Source: Paracyclopina nana (lineage: Eukaryota > Arthropoda > Copepoda > Cyclopoida > Cyclopettidae). Taken from it: a stretch of 64,000 nt of DNA. The DNA lies in assembly GCA_019096065.1 (NCBI GenBank), contig JAGUCH010000006.1:5662001-5726000 (forward strand). Reading direction: 5' to 3'. The notes beneath the pieces are model-generated. The model was given only the letters and a program-made list of their open reading frames with translations. It was not told where the DNA came from and searched no databases. Positions 55,366 through 64,000 of the stretch are shown one piece after another (the stretch's first letter is position 1; every line of letters starts with the position of its first letter). The position numbers and the translations under genes were made by a program.

Positions 55366-57971
55366 ACTGGGACAAACTACATTTTCACATCATTGTGCAG
55401 TTCTATAGATGCTAATTGTCCACCGATATCTCAAGTGCCAATGGCAAAAGTAGATATCTATGATCTGGGATTCTTGGTGAGAGAAAGGTATGCACTCTAG
55501 AATAATAGGGAAAATTGGACTTTCTCCATCAATGATGACATTTCGCCTCAGCTGTAATTCTTTTAATCGGCCTTTCTTTAAATGTCTCAATTTGAAATGC
55601 AATCAACTGTGTTTCCCTTTTAGCAACTCTAGAATTGAGTTGAAATGACGACTTTCATGCTCTTCAGCTGAGGACCGAGCCGCGTTTTCATGGGCAAGAG
55701 TGTCCATTTTTACTTTAAAAAATCAAGAAAAGTCAAATAGCCAATTTTCCATTGAGTGAGCCAATTATTGGAAAATTGGACCTATCTTTAAAAAAAAGTG
55801 TCAAAAGGCCATGTTTCCCGGATTTCTGGAAGAAAAAGCATTTTTTTTTGTAAGAAATCAATTGGAGCAAAAAAAAGTTGATCCATTTTGGATGAGGAGT
55901 TTTTCTTTGGCCAAAAAGGGGGGAAAGTTTTTCGATTCCGGCTCCGCCCTTTGTAGCTGAAGTGAGATCAAAATGACTAAAATATTAGCTTTTGAAGTAG
56001 CTGCTGCTGTGTCACACATGTGTGCATCTCGGCAGGATCAAAGACTCGACGACATTTCAGCTCGCTGCTGCAGATCCACATGATTTGCGGCTACGATTCA
56101 TGAGAAAAGGCAAGGCAAAAAATCTTCTCCTTCTTGCATGGGCAGCCCACCCAAGCAGTCAGGAATTTCTTGGGAAATCACTATCATATGCTCACTTTGA
56201 GGTAAAAACGACTTGGCACAGTCTTTTTCCCCTGTATTAATCTCTCTTAGCAGGAATATTTTTGTGGGATGTCTGCTCTGAAGAAGAATGGAAGAAGAAT
56301 TAATTTGCATTCAAAAATGCTGGCAAAAAAACACTTATTTGTAGACCCACGTGAAATTATGGTACCTCGCAGGCTCGTCCCAGTAAAGTTTCACTAGGGT
56401 GGTTCTAATTCTTCGTGGTTGTTTTTCAGCCTCATTTTTTGCTACCTATGTGGATACAAATAGTTATTATGTTTGCTAAAAAATCGACACTTCATTCAAG
56501 CTAATTTAAAAAAACTAAACTCTCTATAAAAACAGCATGAAAAGGGTACTTTTTTTAACAAAGTAGCAAGGTATAGGTATAAAAAAGTCTCGATTTGAGG
56601 GGTAAATTTTTGTCGTAGTTTCCACGCTGCTCGGGCGAGCAAAGTTTACTCGGGTAGTTCAAAGCCAATTTTAAACCTTTTTTCAGCCCCATTTTAAGCT
56701 CTCTCTCAGCATACAAATAGATATTACGTTCGTCATAAATTGTGTTTATTTTCAAATTGATTTAAAAACTGAACTATATAAAACGTGGGTATTTTGCCTA
56801 TGGAAATTGCAAATGCAAGTTTTGCTTCGCTGAGCAGGGCAACAATTACAGCAATTTAACCCGAGAATTGAGGCCAGCAGAAAATCATCAGGTTTGAGCA
56901 ACTTGGAAATTGCTAACAAGCCGCATATATTGCATGACAGGGGTTCATCTCACGCAAAACATGTGCGGCTGAAATGTGAAGCTCATTAGCTTTTTAGGCC
57001 TTTACTGTAGTTGTCATCTGTGTTTTGTTGCAAAACTGCTGCGAGAGCAAGTTGTTCTCATTGGAGCATGACAAATTTCCCAAGGGCTATGTAGAAAAAT
57101 ATGTGTATGTATACATAGGATGGAGCAGTGATTCATCTCTGGTACGAGCACAAAAGAGCCAATTTGTTGATATCGTATTCGTTCACACGTGTCTCAAAAA
57201 ACAAGACAGATATTGACCAAAACGTCCCTTGGGACCATTAGACAAAAAGGATACACGGCATCACGTGATTTTGCCGATATGTCTTCTATAGGGAAAACCA
57301 CAGCAGCTTTGCCAAGGGATTAACCCAATAAAAAGATTGGAATTGACGAGATTTTAATATTGACTTTCTTAAGTACGCGGGCGAAAACGCTTGGAATGGA
57401 AAGCTTTCTTTTCCCTGACATTTAAGTCCAAAAGTTTTGAGCCTGCGTCATTTTATCATTTGAAGTGCTCTTTAGAATCCACAGAAAATATTCAAATGTA
57501 ACATATTCCTCAAATTTGTGTGATAAATGAGATAAAACAAATATTAGAAAGCCCCTTATGAAAAGCTTTCACTTGAACCAGGAGGACTGTGAGTCTCATG
57601 GGACCGTGAAAGTCCTCTGGAATGTCTTGTAATGAGAAGAGTATTTCTCATTTGTGGTAGCTTTGAGACGACCATGACCAATTGCCTATTCATGGCGTGC
57701 TGCCATGGGAAGCCATTCTGACTTTCGTTCCGCATTTGAGCTTCCATCAAAGAGCAGCAGATCCAATACACATGGTAAATGGTTCAATGACATTCCAATT
57801 GTTCTCCGGTCAACGTGCGATAACCAATACGTACTAGTAGCACCCTTGGGACCCTTATTCTGCATTGGTTTTGCTTCAGTGGAAACGCAATGATAACCGC
57901 AAAGCTTTCTAAAATCGCAGCTGACTCTTGATGTGTCGATGTCGAACTCGATTGTGGCCACCTTAGACTTG
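55366..57971. other. Intergenic; one doubtful minus-strand open frame
   Basis: No recognised gene. GC-rich dyads of the CCCGAGCC family lie near 56364 and 56627. Minus-strand open frames at 57556-57961 (about 91 codons; six Cys, protein-like composition, for example FDIDTSRVSCDFRKLCGYHC) match nothing I know and start without a clear ATG; they could be a transposon fragment or an exon of an unknown gene. Confidence 0.35.
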
Positions 57972-58116
57972 GGCTCATTATCTTCCGCGTCTTTGATCGT
58001 AACGTGGTTGCGGTTGTTATCGGTTCTTATTTACTGACGAGGTTGCGATGTCAGTAAATAAGAAGCGATAACAACCGTAACCAAGTCACGATCAAAGACG
58101 CGGAAGATAATAAGCC
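57972..58116. repeat. 145-bp hairpin element K, copy 2
   Basis: Same outer arms as copy 1 (GGCTCATTATCTTCCGCGTC), same length, but the loop is inverted (GACGAGGTTGCGATGTC), so the two copies are in opposite orientation. The arms differ at a few more positions than in copy 1. It lies 3.2 kb from copy 1. Confidence 0.85.
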
Positions 58117-58128
58117 TTGAGGTAATTT

Positions 58129-58315
58129 CAGATCGTCCCTCCTTTTTTGGAGAAAATAAGCATTTGGATAAATCGAGCCTATATTTTTTAGGGATGATTT
58201 CAGGCATCGAGCTAGGTGTCGTGCATTCACTGATTAGGGCTGGCTGCAATCAGCTCAACTTGGAGCCCGATCTGATGTTGACAAGTATCAACACCGCTAA
58301 TTGCGGGACAACCTG
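58129..58315. mobile_element. Family H element, copy 2
   Basis: Ends CAGATCGTCCC and GGGACAACCTG (then TA). The interior carries ATCGAGCTAGGTGTCGTGCA and CTTGGAGCCCGATCTG. Non-coding. Confidence 0.65.
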
Positions 58316-58474
58316 TACTTCTCAAATGTAGCCAAGCTAATTTACTAACTATCTTGTATGAATCAAGCATTTTCATTTTTATTATATTTAATGGATGTTT
58401 CAGATAATCCCCAAGTTATAGGAACAAAGTGGTAAACAAGGATTGGGCTCCACAATTATCAGAACAAATAGTTG

Positions 58475-58628
58475 TAAATATCAGATCGGGCTCCAAGTCA
58501 AGCCGATTATTGCTAGCGCTAATCAGTGAGTGCACGACACCTAGCTCGATGCCTGATTTCACGCCTTGGAAACATAGGCTCGATTTGTCCAGTTGCTTAT
58601 TTTCTCCAAAAAAGGCGGGACAATCTGT
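58475..58628. mobile_element. Family H element, copy 3 (inverted relative to copy 2)
   Basis: Interior CAGATCGGGCTCCAAGTC and TGCACGACACCTAGCTCGAT are the reverse complement of copy 2. The right end is GGGACAATCTG then TA. The left end is not clear. Confidence 0.6.
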
Positions 58629-58630
58629 AT

Positions 58631-59221
58631 AAGCGGTTTTTTTTAATTTGCTGCGACCATCAATTGTAATTACATTTGGTTTCCAGCCTCAAAAAGCAAG
58701 AAAAAATGATGGTAGCCATCAGCAAACATGGGACATTAGGATGTCTGTATTCTTTGTCAAGCATCATTTGGTCGGGTTTGTCCCCAAAAAGTGGCTGGAA
58801 TCACCGAGAAAGCCACACTTGCAGAATGGTTTACGAGGAGTCATAACGCTTCGCAAGAATGACAAATACATTTAGAAGGAGGGGAGAGAGAAAAGTGTCG
58901 AAACAAAAATCTGTTAAAATTGCCTTCTGCTCGAAGATACTGGAAAACTTATTGCAGCATAGATCAACCAAATGTCAGATGAGGCTTCTTGATTCTCTCA
59001 CTACCAACTTTATGCCAGGTGATTTGACAGCCATTTCACAAGCTTGCAGATGTAAGATACAGAGGGAAATTTGTCAATTGCATTTCATGGCTTTTTCTAC
59101 ATAATTATTGAATTTTCATCCCAAAAAGTAAAGACATGCAATGTATTATCCCATCTGGCCACACATAACAGCAATTTTGGCTCTTTTCCATCATGTCCCC
59201 ACGCATGCAGTGTGTATAAAG
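58631..59221. other. Intergenic, no gene seen
   Basis: Short plus-strand open frames follow an acceptor-like TTTCCAG at about 58680, but no domain is recognised. Nothing else is seen. Confidence 0.35.
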
Positions 59222-59403
59222 ATACAGACTGTCCCTTGAAAATCCGAGCAGAAAAAACATCCAAACAAATCGAGCCTGCACTTCTAAGGCATGTAATCAG
59301 GCTCTGCTTAGAGCCCCAGACACTCCCAGCTCGACTCAGAAGCCGATCTTGCATTTAAGTGCAAAATGCAAATTAACTCTGATTATAGTGGGACAATCTG
59401 TAT
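59222..59403. mobile_element. Family H element, copy 4 (best ends)
   Basis: A 182-bp element with ends TACAGACTGTCCC and GGGACAATCTGTA; TA on both sides is a likely target duplication. The interior has AAATCGAGCCTGCACTTCTA and CCAGCTCGACTCAG, resembling the other H copies. TIR and TA target fit non-autonomous Tc1/mariner-type elements. Non-coding. Confidence 0.7.
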
Positions 59404-60319
59404 GTAGTACAAATATGACGCAGAGCCTGTGCTCTTCCGGTCAATTTAGCAGCTCCCTTTTGCTGCTGCTGCTGCTGCTGTCCAGTTTTCTGCCCCATTG
59501 ACTTGAATCTCGCTGAAGAAGAAGAAGAAGAAGAGGAGCATACTCAAATGAATCTGCTGCTGGTAATTTGCTCTCCAAATGAAATTACTCATGGCAGTGA
59601 AAATCACTTGGGCGAAAAGCTGAATTATTGTGCCAGGAACAGAATTCTAACCCTTCTTTTCAATTTCCTAATATTTCACGCTACAAATGCTCCGCATATC
59701 GATTTTCGTTCAATTACTTTTTTCTCCTAGCTGGCCTGCCACGCCCAGACCACAAGAGCTGGAGGCTTGACCCCGCCACGCCCAGAGGAGTTTCGCACAT
59801 AATTAATTGATTTGATTTATTATTAGATAGTATGGAGTAGTTCTGACAAGAAAAACGCATCATCGCAATTGTTGTAGAAGTTATTTCAAGGAGAATGAAG
59901 AGCTGGAGCTAGAAAGTTAATAACACATAAAGAGAGTGGTTTTTTGGCCGCGCCGCAACAGCTGACATTTCTTGCACACTTTCCAGAAATTCGGCTCGAG
60001 CTGCCACTTGCACTACTCTGCTGCCTTTGATTCAACACAATCAACAACAACAAAAAGTTGGTGTGGGTGAGCGCGGGCGAAGCGCACCCCGCACACACAC
60101 CGCGCTAGAACTAGAATTACAATGAGCAAATATAGAGGAGATGACACAACAGCTGATTTTCTCTCGGTTTTGTACAAATCACTTTCTTCTTGTTGGCAAC
60201 GTTTCTTCTTTGCATCACTAGCTGCAAATATGTGTTCATAGTTTTTGTTGTGGAGAGGACTAGCATGGGACTCTGGAGGCGCCTTTTGTGTTTTTTTTGC
60301 TATAACGGCCGTCGGCGCA
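59404..60319. other. 3' flank of T-box copy B, no gene seen
   Basis: Contains a CTG/GCT microsatellite (about 59461-59483) and a GAA microsatellite (about 59513-59537). No AATAAA is obvious immediately downstream of copy B. Antisense open frames near 60013-60260 are shadows or non-coding. Confidence 0.45.
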
Positions 60320-62054
60320 CTAGTCAGCTGACGATGACCCGGCCGCCGCTGGGCTGCTTGAGCTTCCATTGATGCCAGCCACCATTTTCTCCATTGAATG
60401 AAGCGTGCCAGACTCGCTGGCGCCAGCTTTGGACAGGTAGCTTTCCAAAGCGGAGGGCGTGGACCTGAGGGGCGACGAGAAAATGCTAGGCGTGGCCGCT
60501 GATGACACGCCCATCGCAGCTGCCACGGCTGCGGCTTGCAAGGCCAGTTGGGCATTGAGCAGCATCGAGGGGTGAAATCCGCCTAAATGGTCGTGGCCGG
60601 GGTGGAGGCCCATGGGGGAGTGGGAGGGGCCCAAGCCATACGGGGGCGTGGCGGCAGATGACATGGGAGGGCCCAAAGTGGACAAGGGCTTGATGCCGAG
60701 GTGTCCACCGGCACCAAAGTCATTGCTGCTGGTGCGGGCAATTTTAAATGCTGACGTCACCTCGATGTCGTCATCGCTGTGCGCTGAAAAAGGTAAACAA
60801 AGCCGCGTTGAGAAGGAGCGCAATTATGCTTGGATTTGCCGCTCGCGCAACCTCTCGCGTGAGCAGTTTGGCAAATAATGTAACCAGAGTTATTACTATA
60901 TGCTATAGCAGTTTGGCACTCTTAGCACAATTTTGCACGTTTCTTTATTGCTGTTGCGGTTTTGCATTTTTGCAGCACATCATAAAACACTCAGCGGCCC
61001 ACTGCTCTCGCGCGCCATCTAGCGGCGCGCTAGCGAAGCTTATCTACTTTTTCTCGTCAAAGTGCATGATGCTAATTTATGATTACTCACCACTGCTTCT
61101 GGGTGAGCTGCTGGACTGTCCATAATGTGGATTATGTTCAGAATCTTCCATCAAGCCCCTAAGCCCATGGTGATTGAGATGTGGCTGCCCTTGGTGGTGC
61201 TGCGTAGAGTCATTAGACCGCCTGCACATAATTCATTATTAAAGACATGCAATCCATATGCACACAGTACAACATATGATTGAATTGTGGCTTAAAGTTG
61301 ACACGCAATATGTACTCTACTTACTTTTTCTGCGATTTGCCAGCACCTGTGTCCCGAAATCCTTTGGCAAAGGGGTTGTTGTCAATTTTCAGCTGCGTCA
61401 CCTGGAAAAAGCATACGGGTCAGTGACAGTGAAAACAAACAGCTGACCTCAGCTAATAAGAGGCTTTTTAAAATAGATGAGTGTTGTCAAAATGCTAGAA
61501 TGCTCTTTTTATCACCAGGCCATTACTATCAAGTTTATCTGAAGAATCAGCTTGTGCCTTGATTAGGGTGAACTAAATTGTTTTTTCATGGGAGCAGCAC
61601 ATGTCATCCATCTTGGATTTTCAGATAAACCAGCTTTTTTGCTGTTTCAGCGGCCATTTTTCATCGTAAATGTGTTGCAGTAGGTGGTCAGCGGAATGTC
61701 ACTTATTACATTATTTAAAAATATGTATACAGAGTGTCCCCAAATAATGTTTTGAGTGCGCAAAATGTCAAATGACCCGAGCCTACTAATTTCAGGCCCT
61801 TTTAAGGCAATTTCTAGCATCAATTCTCTCAGCTCGACTGTGAGCTCAAAATATGATATCTTCATATTATTAGTGTACAAAAATTGTGGGACTCTTTTTT
61901 CACGTACCTTTTCGTTTTGGTAGGCTGTGACAGCGATGAATTCAGTCTCTTTGAAGACATAAGTGCGGAAAGTGGAGTAGGGCAATTTGAGGATGTCATT
62001 GGCACGTACGAGATGAAACCTGGGCTGATACTTATGCATCGAGTTCAAAATGGT
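60320..62054 (-). CDS. bi: T-box transcription factor, Tbx2/3 (optomotor-blind) subfamily, copy B, 3' part
   Basis: Four minus-strand exons: 62054-61908, 61401-61325, 61221-61091 and 60783-60320 (stop TAG). Donors GTACGTG, GTAAGT and GTGAGT, and all phases match. The sequence opens mid T-box at [16 protein letters not shown], through [50 protein letters not shown] and AGKSQKK. The tail has a His/Gln/Ser-rich stretch, [14 protein letters not shown], then [18 protein letters not shown] and [11 protein letters not shown], matching motifs I recall in the omb C terminus. The first exon is, as far as I remember, identical to fly omb, so this is the conserved copy. A T-box DNA-binding regulator, acting in the nucleus. 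Exons for the start of the protein and first half of the T-box are not in 62055-64000, so the next intron exceeds 1.9 kb or the gene is broken. Confidence 0.93.
60784..61090 (-). other. Intron of T-box copy B with a CTCF-like site
   Basis: A 307-bp intron in phase 1 (GTGAGT...TTTTTCAG). GCGCCATCTAGCGGC at 61013-61027 reads as a CTCF core on the minus strand (CTAGATGGCGC). Confidence 0.7.
61402..61907 (-). other. Intron of T-box copy B within the T-box
   Basis: A 506-bp intron between QNEK and VTQLKID. Copy A has no intron at this position. A family H-like element occupies 61730-61897, ending about 10 bp from the splice donor. Confidence 0.8.
61730..61897. mobile_element. Family H-like element in the T-box copy B intron
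   Basis: The left end TACAGAGTGTCCCC fits the family; the right end GTGGGACTCTT is degenerate. The interior has GACCCGAGCCTACTAATTTC and CTCAGCTCGACTGTGAGC, related to H cores. Non-coding. Confidence 0.5.
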
Positions 62055-64000
62055 CTGGAAAAATTCACAAAAATCAATTCCACCCAAAAATGTGTATATA
62101 GTATACACTAACAACAATATCTTCCGATCAATTAGCAGTAGCTCACAATAATCCAATATGGCTTTTTGGGATTACCTCTGATATTCTCAGAAATAAGGAG
62201 ATGATCATACCCAACCAGACAAACAGTCCGTATTTTCTCGGTCGTATATCCATTTCAAATTTTTTTTTAAGATTTTTAATTAAATTATATTGAATTCATA
62301 ATCATTATAGCTGTTGACTATGGAATATCATATTTAGAAATCAACATCATCAATATCTTCCAAGATATGAATTTTTAAAAATTGTTGTTTCACTCAATCT
62401 TGACCAATGTATACTTTTCCTAATACTTTATTTTTTCTTGTTTTAATGTCATCCCAGATAACATCAAAGTAAGATTGAAGATGAAAATAATTATTTTTTT
62501 AAAAAAATAAATGATTTTTACACTTAGTATTATTTCGGGTTTTTTAAGTAGTTTTATGTGTAAATGCACTTTTACTCCTCTTTTATTTTTTTCACTACTT
62601 TCTTTTTTGTTAACCTCATACAATTCCATCATTAAAATCCGTATTTATTGGATATAACATACATTTATAAATTAGTACTAATTGTCACCACCAATATAAA
62701 AAGTAATCAGTAATTTATCCGTGTGAAATGCCTCATTATTCGAATTCCTCAGTCTGTATTATTGCTGTCATTTCCCTTAGAGGGCACAACATAAGGTCAG
62801 TATGCTAGATCGCTATGAATGCCAATTTGCACTGTGCTCCATTTCTGTAGCGCAGCAAATCTCGCATAGAAAATTCGCTGTATTTTATCTGTCCTGAATG
62901 CCTAGAATATCCAATTGCTCAGTCAGTATTGTTGCTGTCATTTCACTTAGAGGGCACAAAATAAGGTCGGTATGCTAGATCCCTATGAATGCCATTTCCG
63001 ACATTTTCTGTAGCGCATCAAAAAGCGCATAGAAAATTTGGTGTATTTTATCCGTCCTGAATGGGTAGTATATCCAATTACTCAGTCAGTATTATTGCTG
63101 TCATTTCACTTAGAGGGCACAACATAAGGTCGGAATGCTAGATCCCTATGAATGCCATTTCCGACTGTGCTCTCTTTCTGTAGCGAATCGAAAAGCTTAG
63201 TAAACTATTCAGAGATGGCTCTGCTTGCAATTCAATAATTTGTGAAATTGTTCTTATCAATAACTTTTAGTGGTTTTGAGATTTCAAAAATCATGATTAA
63301 TAGATGATGTTTGGAATAACATGAAAACTGAGTTAGAAAGTATCATGCTTGTTATTTTTAAGCAAAAACCGAGATTTTTAGAATATTTCAATATTCTATT
63401 TCAAGTACCACAATCACTATAATCCACTTTATTTTTATTCAACTCAAATTTCTCCAAGTCCAATAGACTAGTTTGTGACATGAGTCATGAGAGTGAAGTG
63501 AGCCTACTAAATTCAGGCTCACTTTTAAATTCAAAACATGAATTAACATGCTTAATTCAGGATAAAAGTATGCAATTTGTAAATCATGTCATAGTTATCG
63601 GAAAAGTGAGTTAAGTGACATATATCAAATGAGTTTTAATTGGATTTTGGTTGCTCAGTAATTTAGAATTTGATAAGTGTATTTATTCTATTTTTTAAAG
63701 CAACAAGTCTTGATGTATACTGAATTATTTTTACTAATACAGTGTGTGAAATTACGGTTTTACAAAAAAAATACAGAAATAATACTAGACAGAATATTTT
63801 TAGAATTTTTTTAAAAAAGGTGTAATTTTTCTTGTTTAAATCGGTACTGAAGGGATAAAAAGGGGATTTTTATTTTCTTATAAGATTTTTAAATGTTAAT
63901 AACTCAGAAACTAAGCATAAATGAATGATTTTTTAAATTGAAATGGCATCACTGGGATGCAGGCTTTGCATTTTTTATGATCTTACAATCGTAGCATTAA
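62055..64000. other. AT-rich sequence upstream of the first visible exon of copy B
   Basis: Probably intron. It is markedly more AT-rich than the rest of the window. I searched by eye for the reverse complement of the preceding T-box exons ([16 protein letters not shown] and earlier) and found none. It contains one tandem repeat (62716-63210). Confidence 0.5.
62716..63210. repeat. Three-unit tandem repeat (170 and 163 bp)
   Basis: Units start near 62716, 62886 and 63049 (TATCCGTCCTGAATG-like) and share CTCAGTCAGTATTATTGCTG, CACTTAGAGGGCACAACATA and TATGCTAGATCCCTATGAATG. Unit 1 is the most diverged and unit 3 stops near TCTGTAGCGAATC. Satellite-like, non-coding. Confidence 0.8.

Noticed and set aside
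60013..60555. 180-codon minus-strand open frame overlapping the end of T-box copy B
   Set aside because: It is another frame of the GC-rich C-terminal exon and runs into the 3' flank without any recognised domain.
61402..61907. Intron gain in T-box copy B by transposon insertion
   Set aside because: The family H element fills only about a third of the intron, and I recall the same intron position in distant T-box genes, so the intron is probably old.

Overview
This is an animal (ecdysozoan, most likely arthropod) nuclear genome window: AT-rich, with spliced genes, GT-AG introns and many small transposon-derived inverted repeats. The best markers are a twitchin gene with one 10.6-kb exon, and two T-box genes whose T-box and C-terminal motifs match my recollection of Drosophila optomotor-blind (bifid) closely. 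I cannot name the species.

Layout. 1-14228 (+) is the 3' part of twitchin: alternating FN3/Ig repeats, the twitchin kinase and five C-terminal Ig domains, ending in a stop. 14415-17457 (-) is a KIF12-type kinesin, convergent with twitchin (stops 186 bp apart). 20290-25306 (+) is a complete six-exon Tbx2/3 (omb-type) gene, called copy A, divergent from the kinesin. 25307-60319 is a 35-kb stretch with no convincing gene. It holds at least ten families of inverted-repeat (MITE-like) elements, some nested three deep, a two-block degenerate GGAAGGCT array, and short motifs that look regulatory: CTCF-like sites, CGTCAGCTG repeats and a cluster of T-box half-sites. 60320-62054 (-) is the 3' half of a second omb-type gene, copy B, tail-to-tail with copy A; its 5' exons lie beyond the window or beyond a first intron longer than 1.9 kb. 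62055-64000 is very AT-rich and carries a three-unit tandem repeat.

How the parts relate. Twitchin is a sarcomeric giant kinase and KIF12 a microtubule motor; neither has an obvious functional link to the T-box pair. The two T-box genes look like a tail-to-tail duplication of omb. Copy B keeps the sequence I remember for fly omb almost unchanged over the exon I can compare, while copy A has diverged and lacks one T-box intron. The 35 kb between them is where shared or partitioned enhancers and insulators would be expected. I see no tRNA, rRNA, CRISPR array or intact transposase or reverse transcriptase gene. The most notable unexplained items are the T-box half-site cluster at 51.1-51.2 kb, the pair of 145-bp perfect-looking hairpins at 54.8 and 58.0 kb, the GGAAGGCT array at 27.4-29.4 kb and the triple-nested element at 42.7-43.5 kb.
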